Of a DNA stretch of 64,000 nt, positions 28,024 through 36,880 are shown one piece after another. The notes under the pieces are model-generated. The model was not told the DNA's origin. It saw only the letters and a program-made list of their open reading frames with translations, and ran no database searches. How positions within the stretch are numbered: position 1 is the first letter of the stretch; each line of letters begins with the position of its first letter. Where the stretch lies: positions 186,001 to 250,000 of the forward strand of contig NZ_JAALCR010000004.1 of assembly GCF_011065895.1 (NCBI RefSeq). Reading direction: 5' to 3'. A program made the position numbers and the translations under genes. This stretch comes from Paludisphaera rhizosphaerae. GTDB lineage: Bacteria > Planctomycetota > Planctomycetia > Isosphaerales > Isosphaeraceae.

Positions 28024-29325
28024 ATGCCCGACGTACGTGCTTTCCGCGGCGTCCGTTACGATGTGGCCCAGGTCGGCGCGCTGTCCGACGTGGTTGCGCC
28101 CCCCTACGACGTGATCGGCCCCGAGTTGCAGGACAAGCTCTACCAGGCCAGCCCCTACAACAGCATCCGGATGGAGCTGAACCGGGCCGAGCCGGGCGAC
28201 TCCGCCTCCGAAAGCCCCTACACTCGCGCCGCCCGGTTCCTCCGCGACTGGCAACGCCAGGGCGTGCTCCGGACCGAGGAACAGCCGGCGTTCTACGTCT
28301 ACGAGCAGACCTACCAGGTCGAGGGCGAGACCCACGTCCGCAAGGGCTTCTTCGCCCGTGTCCGGCTTGAGCCGTTCGGCGAGGGGAAGATCTACCCCCA
28401 CGAACAGACGCTCGCCGGCCCCAAGGCCGACCGATTGGCTCTCTACCATGCGACGGGCTTCAACCTCAGCCCGATCTTCGGCCTCTACCCCGATTCGACC
28501 AACGAGGTCCTTCGCAAGGTCGAGGAAGGGATCAAGGACAAGACCCCGCTGATCGCCGAGGACCACCTCGGCGTCGTCAACAAGCTCTGGCTCTGCACCA
28601 ACCCCGAGGTGATCTCGGCCGTCGGCGGGCTGATGGGGGGCCGACCGACGTTCATCGCCGACGGCCACCACCGCTACGAAACCGGGCTTCGCTTCCGCAA
28701 CGAGAAGGAAGCCGCCGGCGAGTTGACCGGACCCGACGATCCGGCCAACTTCTGCCTGATGATGCTGGTGTCGATGAGCGATCCCGGCCTGCTCATTCTG
28801 CCCACCCATCGCCTGGTGAAGGGCTTCCCCGGGCTGACCGCCGAGGAGTTGGCGAACCGGCTCTCGCCTGAGTTCGACGTCAAGGTCGTCGGCGAAGGGG
28901 ACGACGGTCTGGAAATCGCCGCTCTGGCGACCGAGGGGAGCGACGAGCAGGACGTGCTCGCCTTCGGCACGGTCGCCGACGGCAAGTGGACCGTCGCCCG
29001 GCTCCGCTCCGACGCGACGATGGACCGGCTCGCCCCCGACCACGGCGCCGACTGGCGTTCGCTGGGCGTAAGCATTCTTCAGGTGCTCGTCCTCGACCAT
29101 CTGCTCGCCCCGTTGGCCAAGGATCGGTCGATCCGATACGTCCACCTGACCAGCGAGGTCCACGACGACGTGGCCGCCAAGGGCTGCGACCTCGCCTGCC
29201 TGGTTCCTCCGGCCAGCATGGAGCATGTCGAGGCCATCGCCTCGGGCCTGGAGACCATGCCCCCCAAGAGCACCTACTTCTATCCCAAGCTGCTCACCGG
29301 TCTCGTCTTCAACCCGATCCGTTGA
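28024..29325 (+). CDS. DUF1015 family protein
   Basis: The protein has 433 residues from the ATG at 28024, where the family N-terminus begins (MPDVRAFRGVRYD, then VVAPPYDVI). Other DUF1015 marks are FYVYEQTY, GKIYPHEQT, IADGHHRYETGL and the C-terminal region with TYFYPKLLTGLVF. DUF1015 proteins are widespread, cytoplasmic and often near serine-biosynthesis genes; a role in serine or phosphoserine metabolism has been suggested but is not established here. The length is typical of the family. It has its own terminator-like hairpin downstream. Confidence 0.9.
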   Translation: MPDVRAFRGVRYDVAQVGALSDVVAPPYDVIGPELQDKLYQASPYNSIRMELNRAEPGDSASESPYTRAARFLRDWQRQGVLRTEEQPAFYVYEQTYQVEGETHVRKGFFARVRLEPFGEGKIYPHEQTLAGPKADRLALYHATGFNLSPIFGLYPDSTNEVLRKVEEGIKDKTPLIAEDHLGVVNKLWLCTNPEVISAVGGLMGGRPTFIADGHHRYETGLRFRNEKEAAGELTGPDDPANFCLMMLVSMSDPGLLILPTHRLVKGFPGLTAEELANRLSPEFDVKVVGEGDDGLEIAALATEGSDEQDVLAFGTVADGKWTVARLRSDATMDRLAPDHGADWRSLGVSILQVLVLDHLLAPLAKDRSIRYVHLTSEVHDDVAAKGCDLACLVPPASMEHVEAIASGLETMPPKSTYFYPKLLTGLVFNPIR

Positions 29326-29361
29326 AAAGCCCCGCAAAGTCGGCAAATCCCAATTGACGAG

Positions 29362-29402
29362 CGCCCGAGGGCCGCATAACACTAGTTGGCGGCCCTCGGG
29401 CG
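29362..29402 (+). terminator. Terminator-like hairpin after the DUF1015 gene
   Basis: A perfect 14-bp stem (29362-29375 with 29389-29402) with a 13-nt loop lies 36 bp beyond the stop. The downstream sequence is only weakly U-rich. Confidence 0.6.
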
Positions 29403-29466
29403 TCGTCGCTTTCCTTCGCGACGGATCACGCCTTCCACCGAGGCCGCTGGGAGTCGATTCCTCACC

Positions 29467-29811
29467 ATGCCGGCTCGATCCAGACGGATCCTGCTGAACC
29501 TGTTCGCGATCGCGTACGGAATCGTCGCGATCGCCGGACCGGCGTTGCATGCGCTCCCGGGCCTCGGGCATGAGGGCCCTTCCTGCGTTCACCGCGACGG
29601 CGTGTCGTCCTGCCCGGACTCCCGTCCGGTCGACGCCCATCATGACTGCGTCGTCTGTCATGTTCAGGCCCAGTCGTCGCTCCACCTCGACGCCGACGGC
29701 TCCCTGATCGCCGAGATCATCGCGACGCAGCCGCCCGACGAGCCTCCGCTCGTCTCTCCCGCGCCGATCGAGGCTCCCTCCTCTCCACGCGCTCCACCGA
29801 CCCTCGCCTGA
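29467..29811 (+). CDS. Small secreted or membrane-anchored His/Cys-motif protein
   Basis: The protein has 114 residues. After a basic N-terminus (MPARSRR) comes a hydrophobic helix (about 10-28), then a short domain with His and Cys: GHEGPSC, DAHHDCVVCHVQAQSS, and a Pro-rich tail. The pattern HHDCxxCH resembles the small metal-associated DUF2946-type proteins, some of which occur with copper genes, but no copper gene is here and the match is only by motif. The CxxCH could also be read as a haem-binding site. The start is the ATG at 29467, where the membrane helix begins; the frame is open further upstream. Function unknown. Confidence 0.6.
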   Translation: MPARSRRILLNLFAIAYGIVAIAGPALHALPGLGHEGPSCVHRDGVSSCPDSRPVDAHHDCVVCHVQAQSSLHLDADGSLIAEIIATQPPDEPPLVSPAPIEAPSSPRAPPTLA

Positions 29812-30032
29812 CCCGAGGACGCCGGGGTTTCGCGCGCCTCGACCTCGCTCGCTCTGATCTCATGGAGTCGAGCGTCCCCCGCTCCTGACGTCCTCTCTCG
29901 CAAGGCGTTCCGGCGCACCCCTGCGCCGATCGCCCACATCCCCGGCGGTTTGCCGCCTCAACATCCACCATCTCATTCCCGCGCTGTCACGCGCACTGCA
30001 TACATCCATACGGGTCAGGAGCTACAGAGAAG

Positions 30033-30995
30033 ATGAGGAACCGGAAAGTTCGTCTCCAGCAGGCCTTTACGCTGATCGAGTTGCTGGTCGTTATTGCGAT
30101 CATCGCCGTGCTGATCGCCCTTTTGCTCCCGGCCGTGCAGTCGGCCCGCGAGGCCGCCAGGCGGGCGCAGTGCGTCAACAACCTCAAACAGATCGGCCTG
30201 GCGCTTCACAACTACACCGACTCGAACGGATATTTCCCGCCGGGCTATTCAAGCTTCTACCGGATGGATTCCGGCGATGCCGGCACGGCCGAGGATGACA
30301 TCGGTCCCGGTTGGGGGTGGGCCAGTTTCATCCTTCCCCAGATGGAACAGCGGAACCTATACGACTCGATCAACTTCAACTACACGCTGACGCTGCCGCA
30401 CAACACCACCGCTCAATTCCTTCGGGTGAACAGCTACCTCTGCCCGTCCGATTCCACTCCCATCACCGTTCCCGTCCGCAACGAGGCCAATACCCAGACG
30501 ATGTACACCGTCGGCTGCGCGAACTACGTCGGGATGTACGGGATCGGCGAGATCGGCGACGCCCCGGGCCGGGGCGCCGGCATCTTCTTCCGCAACAGCA
30601 AGATCAACTTCGCGGCGATCACCGACGGCACCAGCAACACGATCGCCGTCGGCGAGCGGAGCCACAACCTCAGCTACGTCACCTGGACGGGCCGGGCCGT
30701 CGGAGGGTGGCTTTTCAAGACGTCGTCCGTCGAGGGGGGAACCGACCAGTTCATGGTCGACCCGGAAGAGGCTTTCACCATGATCCTCGGCCCGGTCGGG
30801 ACCGAAGACGGCGGTCGGACTCCGAACGATCCCGAGGCTCACGTCGAGGACTACTGGAGCCGACACCCTGGAGGCGTCAACTCGCTCTTCGCCGACGGCT
30901 CCGTCCGGTTCATCAAGAGCAGCATCAACCCCATCCCCTGGCAGGCGCTGGCCACCCGGGCAGGCGGCGAGATCCTCTCGTCTGACTCGTACTGA
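30033..30995 (+). CDS. DUF1559 pseudopilin-type protein (first)
   Basis: The protein has 320 residues. The N-terminus [19 protein letters not shown] is a class III (type IV pilin-like) signal: a prepilin peptidase would cut before Phe12, and the helix then anchors the protein. Next comes the DUF1559 consensus [28 protein letters not shown]. The C-terminal [13 protein letters not shown] is also invariant in the family. DUF1559 proteins are greatly expanded in planctomycetes and are thought to be extracellular or pilus-related; individual roles are unknown. It is the last plus-strand gene before a convergent pair. Confidence 0.95.
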   Translation: MRNRKVRLQQAFTLIELLVVIAIIAVLIALLLPAVQSAREAARRAQCVNNLKQIGLALHNYTDSNGYFPPGYSSFYRMDSGDAGTAEDDIGPGWGWASFILPQMEQRNLYDSINFNYTLTLPHNTTAQFLRVNSYLCPSDSTPITVPVRNEANTQTMYTVGCANYVGMYGIGEIGDAPGRGAGIFFRNSKINFAAITDGTSNTIAVGERSHNLSYVTWTGRAVGGWLFKTSSVEGGTDQFMVDPEEAFTMILGPVGTEDGGRTPNDPEAHVEDYWSRHPGGVNSLFADGSVRFIKSSINPIPWQALATRAGGEILSSDSY

Positions 30996-31024
30996 GCGAC
31001 GAGGCAGGTTTGGCGGGGGCTCCG

Positions 31025-31369
31025 CTACCACCTGATCAGCATCGGCCAGAAAAAGAGGGCCCCCGCCAGGCCGACTCCGACGTAGAAACCGGCGGCCTGT
31101 CGCATCCCTTTCTCGGGAAGGGCGGGTAGGACGAGCGCAACAAAGCCCGAAAACATGAGCGACAGACCCGTCAACTCGACCAACCCGCAAAACGTCCCTT
31201 GATCGCCGAGTAGACCACTGTCCGGCAAAACGATTTCGAGGGGACCGACGACCACGTAGAACGCGTCACTCCCCTCGATCGTCAGATTGGAAATCGCGAA
31301 GCAAACGACTCCCGCCGTCGCGAGGGTCGAACCGACCAACCTCCAGAGGATCGAAAGAGGCGTTCTCAT
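31025..31369 (-). CDS. Small membrane protein, unknown
   Basis: The protein has 114 residues from the ATG at 31369; a TTG start four codons earlier would touch the upstream stop. Three or four hydrophobic segments are visible: LVGSTLATAGVVCFAISNL, LVELTGLSLMFSGFVALVL and AGFYVGVGLAGALFFWPML. No family is recognised. It begins 8 bp after the HEAT-repeat gene and is probably co-transcribed with it. Confidence 0.6.
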   Translation of the reverse strand: MRTPLSILWRLVGSTLATAGVVCFAISNLTIEGSDAFYVVVGPLEIVLPDSGLLGDQGTFCGLVELTGLSLMFSGFVALVLPALPEKGMRQAAGFYVGVGLAGALFFWPMLIRW

Positions 31370-31377
31370 TGGAGTCT

Positions 31378-32469
31378 TCAAGGAACCGGCGTCGGCGCTG
31401 GCGGCGGGATGCGGTCGCCCAGGGGCTCGATGTCGACGGGGGATTCCAGCGGGATCGTGTTCTCCTCGGCCTTCTTCCAGGCTGAGGGGCGAGCCGGCGC
31501 GGGTGCGGGAGGGGTAGGAACAGTCCGTCGAGTTGACGAGGAAGTCGACGAGACGGTGCGCGGCAGCGGTTCAACGCGAGACTCGATGACGGTCTCGCCT
31601 GGGACCGGTTGAGAGACGGCCATCGCGGCCGTCTTGGCGCGGGCGACATTCAAGGCGTGGGCGGCGGCCTCGCGGACCGAGTCTTTCTTCTCGTAAACGA
31701 CCGCGCGTCCCAGCACCACCACCGCTTCAGGGCCGCCGATCTGGCCGATGGCCTCGGCGGCGGCGATCCGGACGCTGGGGTACCAGTCGTTCTTGAGGAC
31801 GTCGACGAGCGGCGCAATGCCTCGGGGATCTCCGAGCATGCCGAGCGACTGGGCGGCCTCGCGGCGGGTCCCGTAGTGGATGCTCTGGAGCCGTTGCGCC
31901 GCGAGGGCGACCGGATCGAGGGGATCGACGGCCGACGCGACGACGGTCGGCTGCTGCACCACCACGGGCGGCGCGGCGATCACGGCCGGAGCAGCCACAA
32001 AGCCCGGCTGCTGAACGACCACAGGCGGCGACGCCACGACGACCGTCTCAGGGGCGGTCGCTCGCGCGACGGTCGCCCCAATTGCAGCGCCGGCCAGTGA
32101 ACCGATGCCGAACGACACCAGCGGATTCATTCCACCTCCGCCGCGCGGCGGCGGAGGGCCGAACCACGGGCCGGGATGAGGCCCCCAGCCGGGACCGGGG
32201 CCAGGGCCTGGAGGCCCGCCCCGGAATGCGGGTGCGGCCGAGGCGTGGACGCTCCGCTCCAGGGTTCCGGCCGGCCGACTGACCGAGAGCTGACGATCGA
32301 CGTAACCCGGTCCGCGAGTCGCCGACATATGGCGTTCCAGGGTTCGCCCGCCAGGGCCCGTGACCGAGACGTCGCGTTCCCTCGTCGCCGTCTGGGCGGC
32401 GGCCGTCCCTTCAATCAGGCCGGACCAACCGACGCATCCGCACAGAACGAGTTTCATCCAGCGGTTCAA
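31378..32469 (-). CDS. Exported HEAT-repeat protein with glycine zipper
   Basis: The protein has 363 residues from a TTG at 32469, chosen because GGGAGG lies 6 nt upstream and the signal peptide (MKLVLCGCVGWSGLIEGTAAA) follows at once; the open frame further upstream has no such features. The order is: a Gly/Pro-rich stretch with GPGPGPGWGPHPGP, a glycine-zipper-like SFGIGSLAGAAIGATVARA, repeats of PPVVVQQP, two or three HEAT units (RREAAQSLGMLGDPRGIAPLV, then SVRIAAAEAIGQIG) and a Pro-rich tail. HEAT repeats are protein-binding scaffolds. The protein probably sits in the envelope. Partner unknown. Confidence 0.7.
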   Translation of the reverse strand: MNRWMKLVLCGCVGWSGLIEGTAAAQTATRERDVSVTGPGGRTLERHMSATRGPGYVDRQLSVSRPAGTLERSVHASAAPAFRGGPPGPGPGPGWGPHPGPWFGPPPPRGGGGMNPLVSFGIGSLAGAAIGATVARATAPETVVVASPPVVVQQPGFVAAPAVIAAPPVVVQQPTVVASAVDPLDPVALAAQRLQSIHYGTRREAAQSLGMLGDPRGIAPLVDVLKNDWYPSVRIAAAEAIGQIGGPEAVVVLGRAVVYEKKDSVREAAAHALNVARAKTAAMAVSQPVPGETVIESRVEPLPRTVSSTSSSTRRTVPTPPAPAPARPSAWKKAEENTIPLESPVDIEPLGDRIPPPAPTPVP

Positions 32470-32590
32470 AGCCCACCTCCCTGCTTGCGGGGTCGTCGAC
32501 GCCGCCATCCAACCTGTATCGGCGTTCGTCGGGTCCGTCCTTGACGGAATTCTCTCCGCCCCGACGATTTTGGGAAGCTCAAACAACGAA

Positions 32591-32624
32591 AGGCCTCGGA
32601 CCCTCTCTTGACGGTCCGAGGCCT
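32591..32624 (-). terminator. Terminator of the di-haem peroxidase-like gene
   Basis: A perfect 12-bp stem (AGGCCTCGGACC with its complement) and a 10-nt loop lie 29 bp after the stop; the minus strand then runs into U-rich TTCGTTGTTT. Confidence 0.75.
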
Positions 32625-32652
32625 CGTATTCCAATCGTCGAATCGACCGCGA

Positions 32653-34209
32653 TCAGAGCGCCCGCATGAAGGCGACGAGATCGGCCTTCTCCTGCGGGGT
32701 GAGCTTCAATTCCTGGACGAGATTGAAAAACTCCACCGTGTCTTCCAGCGTCAGGCAGCGGCCGTCGTGCATGTACGGCGGGCTGTCCTTGATTCCCCTG
32801 AGGGTGAACGTCTTGATCGGGCCGTCGCCCGGTTCGTCCTTCAGGAACCGCTCCAGGTGCAGGTCGTGGAGCTTGTCGTCCAGGAAGAACGGTGCGGGGT
32901 GGCAAACGGCGCACTGGGCCTTGCCCGTGAAGAGGGCTTCGCCTCGAAGCTCGGATTCGGTGGCCTTGCGCGGGTCGAGTTTGCCGGTGATCGTCAGTTT
33001 GGGCGCGGGAGGAAAATCCAGCATGTTCTGGAACTGAGCCATATGCGGGATGACCTCGCGCGGCAATTCTGTGAAGCCCTTCTTCATGGCCCGGATCGGA
33101 TCGCCGTTGAAGTAGGCGGTACGCTGCTCGAACTCGGTGAAGTCCTCAACCGAGCGCAGACTCCGCTTGGATCCGTGGACCTGCTGATTGAACATCCCCC
33201 GGAGACTGACGGTGTCGATCCGGAACCGACGGTCTTCGGGGCGGGTGTCTGGGTTCAGGTGGAACTGCCCCGTGGTGTGACCGTTCACGTGGCAGTCGAA
33301 GCAGGCGACGCCGAGTTGAGGATTCGGACTCTTGCGGTCGTCGGTCAGGTTGAATTCCTCCTGCGGCAAGGGAGTCACCAGCATCCGCAGGCCGTCGAGC
33401 TGCGTCTGGGTCAGGAGGTCCTTGAACAACTCATAGTAATTGTGCAGCGCGACGACCTGCCCGCGCGAGACGTCTCCGAGTTCCGGCCGGTTGGTCAGGT
33501 AGATCGCCGGCGGGAACTCGGGGAGGAACTCGTTGGGGAGGTCGAATTCGACGTCGAACCGTTCAAGGCGCGGGAACATCGCGATCTGTACGGGCGGAAA
33601 GACCTGTCCACCGTTCGCGTGGAAAGGGTGAGGCAGCGCCGGATATGGAAAGAGCCCCTGTTCCTTGATCTGTTCGGGAGCCATCGCGGCGAGAGAGTCG
33701 AAAGTCTGCCCCTCGGCGAGCTTCGCCGTCGGGCCGACCGGCACGGGCTTTCCGCGCGACATCGTGAGGACGGGGTCAAGCCTGGGCGTGAGGTTGAAAC
33801 GGCCCTCCAGGTACTTGCGGTGCGCCGCCATGATCTCGGGCTTGGCCGCGGATTCCTTGGCTTTGACCTCAGCCGCCGAGGTGAACGGCTTCGGCGAGCC
33901 GTACGGGTCGCGCGAGAAGTCGAAGCCCAGCACGCGTCCCTGGTTGGGCTGCGATTTCAGGGCGTCCGAAACCGGCGCGGGCTTTCCCGCCTCGAACATC
34001 GGCGAACGGTCGTGGTCGGTCAGCTTCTGCTCGGGCCGTTCCATGGGGACGGCCTTGACAGCCACGGCCTCAGCGGCTGGATCGACAGGCCGCTTGGCCG
34101 GTGCGGCGGTTTCTTGCGCACCGGCGGCGAACGCCCCGCCAAGAGTTGCCAACGACGTCAGTAGCGCTTTGTGCGCGAGGCTTCGAGCCGAGAGCGATCG
34201 GGGTTGCAT
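32653..34209 (-). CDS. Di-haem cytochrome c peroxidase-like (MauG/CcpA type) protein
   Basis: The protein has 518 residues and begins at the ATG at 34209, with an N-terminal signal-like stretch (ALLTSLATLGGAFAAGA). Two c-type haem motifs are present: CFDCH (303-307) and CAVCH (433-437). TLRGIKDSPPYMHDGR (about 469-484) holds the distal Met/His region of bacterial di-haem peroxidases. The spacing fits the CcpA/MauG superfamily, which reduces hydrogen peroxide or oxidises protein substrates in the periplasm. The ~200-residue N-terminal part before the haem domain is longer than in classical CcpA and is not recognised. Confidence 0.88.
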   Translation of the reverse strand: MQPRSLSARSLAHKALLTSLATLGGAFAAGAQETAAPAKRPVDPAAEAVAVKAVPMERPEQKLTDHDRSPMFEAGKPAPVSDALKSQPNQGRVLGFDFSRDPYGSPKPFTSAAEVKAKESAAKPEIMAAHRKYLEGRFNLTPRLDPVLTMSRGKPVPVGPTAKLAEGQTFDSLAAMAPEQIKEQGLFPYPALPHPFHANGGQVFPPVQIAMFPRLERFDVEFDLPNEFLPEFPPAIYLTNRPELGDVSRGQVVALHNYYELFKDLLTQTQLDGLRMLVTPLPQEEFNLTDDRKSPNPQLGVACFDCHVNGHTTGQFHLNPDTRPEDRRFRIDTVSLRGMFNQQVHGSKRSLRSVEDFTEFEQRTAYFNGDPIRAMKKGFTELPREVIPHMAQFQNMLDFPPAPKLTITGKLDPRKATESELRGEALFTGKAQCAVCHPAPFFLDDKLHDLHLERFLKDEPGDGPIKTFTLRGIKDSPPYMHDGRCLTLEDTVEFFNLVQELKLTPQEKADLVAFMRAL

Positions 34210-34348
34210 GGGTGCCTCTCGTCTGGACGGTGACAAGGTCGAGACGCGGCGATCGGCGTTGCGCGTCCTCGAGGTCCAACGAGATGACCTTAAGCAACCG
34301 ACATGCCCAGATCGCCCCGACATCCCCGAGGGGCGGCCGGGGCTCAGA

Positions 34349-36664
34349 TCACTTCTTGCGCTTCTTGGAACTCTTACGCGCCTTGAGCTTGGCCTTTTTC
34401 TTCTTCTTGGCCTCGAGTCGAGCCGCCTTCTCAGCCGGCGAGGGAGCCGGCGCCCCTCCGCGCTGGGGTCTCGGCCCGCCGGGACCTGCGGGGCGAGGTC
34501 CGGCGCTCGACCTTCGAGGAGGCTTCGCTCCCGCCTTGGTTTTCGAGACGGGCGTCGTCGCGAGAACGAGATCCAACTCGCGACGGTCCACATCCACGCG
34601 AGCGACGCGGACCTCGATGCGGTCCCCCAACCGGTGTCGGGCCCCGCTCCGACGGCCGACGAGCGTGTGCGTCCCTTCCTCCAGGTAGTAAAAGTCGTCG
34701 GCCAGGCTGGTGACGTGAAGCAGACCTTCGACGGGGAGTTCGACGAGCCGACAGAAGAGGCCGAAGTCTTCAACGCCCACGACGATCGCGTGGAAGGCCT
34801 CGCCCACGCGCCCTTCCAGATGCGTCAACAGCTTCACGCGGTTCAGCTCTCGCTCAGCGGTCTCGGCGCGACGCTCCGTGCGGGTGCAGTGCTCGGCGAG
34901 AACGGCCAACTCGTCCTGGTTGCTCCTCGGCTTCCTCCCGTCGATCAGGGCGGTGATTTGACGGTGAACCTGGAGGTCGGGATAGCGGCGGATGGGCGAG
35001 GTGAAGTGGCAGTAGTCGTCGGAGGCCAGGGCGTAATGGGTCTCGTGCTCCGGCGTGTAGACGGCCTGTTTGAGGCTCCGGAGGAGGCCGTAGTGGACGG
35101 CGTATTCCTCGGGCTTTCCCTTGGCCTCGTCGAGCACGCGCTGGAGTTCGAACCGGCTCTGGGGAAGGTCGATCGAGAAGCCCAGACTGCGGACGAAGTC
35201 GGCGAACTCGCCCAGCTTGTTCGGCTCCGGGTCGGGGTGGACGCGGCGGAGGAAGCCGACGTGATTCTCCGTCAGGTGCGAGGCCGCCGCCTCGTTCGCG
35301 GCCAGCATGAACTCCTCGATCACCTGGTGGCTCTCATCGTTGACGGCCAGGTGGGCGCCGGAGACCTTCCCCTGGTCGTCGAGGTCGATCTCGACTTCAG
35401 GCAGGCTCAACTCCAGCGCTCCGCGGGTGAACCGCCGCCGGCGCAGGGTCATCGCCAGTTCCAGCATGTCCACGACCATCTTCACGACCTCGGGAGCGAC
35501 GCCCACATGCTCGGCCGTCGGGTTCTTCATGACCTCGAAGGCATGCTCGTAGGCGAACCGATGGTCGACGTTGATGGCCGTCCGGGCGAACCGCTTCGAG
35601 GTCAGTACGCCCTCGGGGGTGAATTCGAGGAAGGCGGTCACGGTGTACCGCGTGTGGTGGGCCTGGAGGCTGGCGAGGCTGTTGGAAAGGACCTCGGGGA
35701 GCATCGGGATGACGCGGTCGGGGAGATAGACGCTCGTCCCCCGCTTGCGGGCGACGTCGTCGATCTCGGAGCCGGGGCGGACGAAGTGGGAGACGTCGGC
35801 GATGTGGACGCCCAGGCTCCAGTAGCCGTTCTCGTCGCGTGAGAGCGAGATCGCGTCGTCGAAGTCGCGGGCGGTGGCCGGGTCGATCGTGACGGTGAGA
35901 ACGCCTCGGAGGTCCTCGCGGCCGGACACGTCGTCCTCGTGGAATCGCTTGGCCAGATCGCGCGCTTCGTCCAGGACCGAGTCGGGGAAGACGTCGGGGA
36001 TGTTGAACGCGCGGATGACGGTCAGCGTGTCGACGCCGGGCGCCCCACGCTCGCCGAGGATCTCGACGACCACTCCCTCGCCCTCGGCGTAGGGGGTGGG
36101 GTAGCGAACGATCTCGATGGCCACCTTGTCGCCGGGCTTGGCGCCCTTCGCCCCCGGATCGCCGACGTAGATCAGGTCGTGGAACGTCGTGCCGTCGACC
36201 TTGACGTAACCCGCCCCCCCCTCTTCCCGGTACGTGCCGACGAACGCCCCGCTCGCCCGGGCGACGATCTGGATAATCCGCCCCTCGTCGTTCGTCCCTT
36301 CGCGGCGGGCGCGTTTGACGATCTTGACGGCGACCTCGTCCCCGCTGGAAGCGTCCTTGGCACCCTCGACGGGGATGTAGATCTGCTCGGCCTTGGAGTT
36401 GGCCCCGTGGGGGCGGACGAAGCCGAACCCCTTCGCGGAACGGCGGAAGAGGCCGATGATCGCGCCCGAGGTCTCCGCCTTCGCCAGCGTCTTGTCGCGG
36501 CCGACGTCAAGCTTCCCCTCCTTGACGAGCCCCTTGATCTCGGCCCGGAACGCCGGATAGTCCTCGGGGTCGATCTCAAGCTGACGCGACAGCGCCTTGA
36601 GCGTCCGAGGCTTGTACGACGGCTCGGCGACGAGTTTGAGCACGCGTTCGGCGTAACTGGCCAT
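34349..36664 (-). CDS. rnr: Ribonuclease R (RNB-family 3'-5' exoribonuclease)
   Basis: The protein has 771 residues from the ATG at 36664 (GAGGGCG upstream). The order is typical of RNase R: an N-terminal helix-turn-helix-like segment, two cold-shock domains (GFGFVRPHG in the first), the RNB catalytic domain with TIDPATARDFDDAISL and HIADVSHFV, and an S1 domain near 640-730. A Lys/Arg-rich tail ends the chain. The Asp cluster of the RNB motif binds magnesium. RNase R degrades structured RNA in the cytoplasm. Length and domains are as expected. Confidence 0.95.
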   Translation of the reverse strand: MASYAERVLKLVAEPSYKPRTLKALSRQLEIDPEDYPAFRAEIKGLVKEGKLDVGRDKTLAKAETSGAIIGLFRRSAKGFGFVRPHGANSKAEQIYIPVEGAKDASSGDEVAVKIVKRARREGTNDEGRIIQIVARASGAFVGTYREEGGAGYVKVDGTTFHDLIYVGDPGAKGAKPGDKVAIEIVRYPTPYAEGEGVVVEILGERGAPGVDTLTVIRAFNIPDVFPDSVLDEARDLAKRFHEDDVSGREDLRGVLTVTIDPATARDFDDAISLSRDENGYWSLGVHIADVSHFVRPGSEIDDVARKRGTSVYLPDRVIPMLPEVLSNSLASLQAHHTRYTVTAFLEFTPEGVLTSKRFARTAINVDHRFAYEHAFEVMKNPTAEHVGVAPEVVKMVVDMLELAMTLRRRRFTRGALELSLPEVEIDLDDQGKVSGAHLAVNDESHQVIEEFMLAANEAAASHLTENHVGFLRRVHPDPEPNKLGEFADFVRSLGFSIDLPQSRFELQRVLDEAKGKPEEYAVHYGLLRSLKQAVYTPEHETHYALASDDYCHFTSPIRRYPDLQVHRQITALIDGRKPRSNQDELAVLAEHCTRTERRAETAERELNRVKLLTHLEGRVGEAFHAIVVGVEDFGLFCRLVELPVEGLLHVTSLADDFYYLEEGTHTLVGRRSGARHRLGDRIEVRVARVDVDRRELDLVLATTPVSKTKAGAKPPRRSSAGPRPAGPGGPRPQRGGAPAPSPAEKAARLEAKKKKKAKLKARKSSKKRKK

Positions 36665-36880
36665 GGCTGGATCGCCCTCGTGACGCGGACGGGGTGCGAC
36701 GGAATGTCTCACCGGTTCCAGGATATCATCCTCGGCGTCCGCGGGTCGCGTGCGTCTGGAAGAGAAGGAGAAGCACGCAAAAATAGACGCAATGGCGAAC
36801 TTTTTGTTTTCATTTTCGACTTAGGCCATGGATGATGAATCGCCCGTTCCGCGTCGGTCACGCCCATTCGGAGCCGATCC

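Noticed and set aside
29467-29811. A c-type cytochrome call based on CVVCH
   Set aside because: One CxxCH in a 114-residue protein without a distal ligand region or cytochrome fold is not enough; kept as a metal-motif protein of unknown function.
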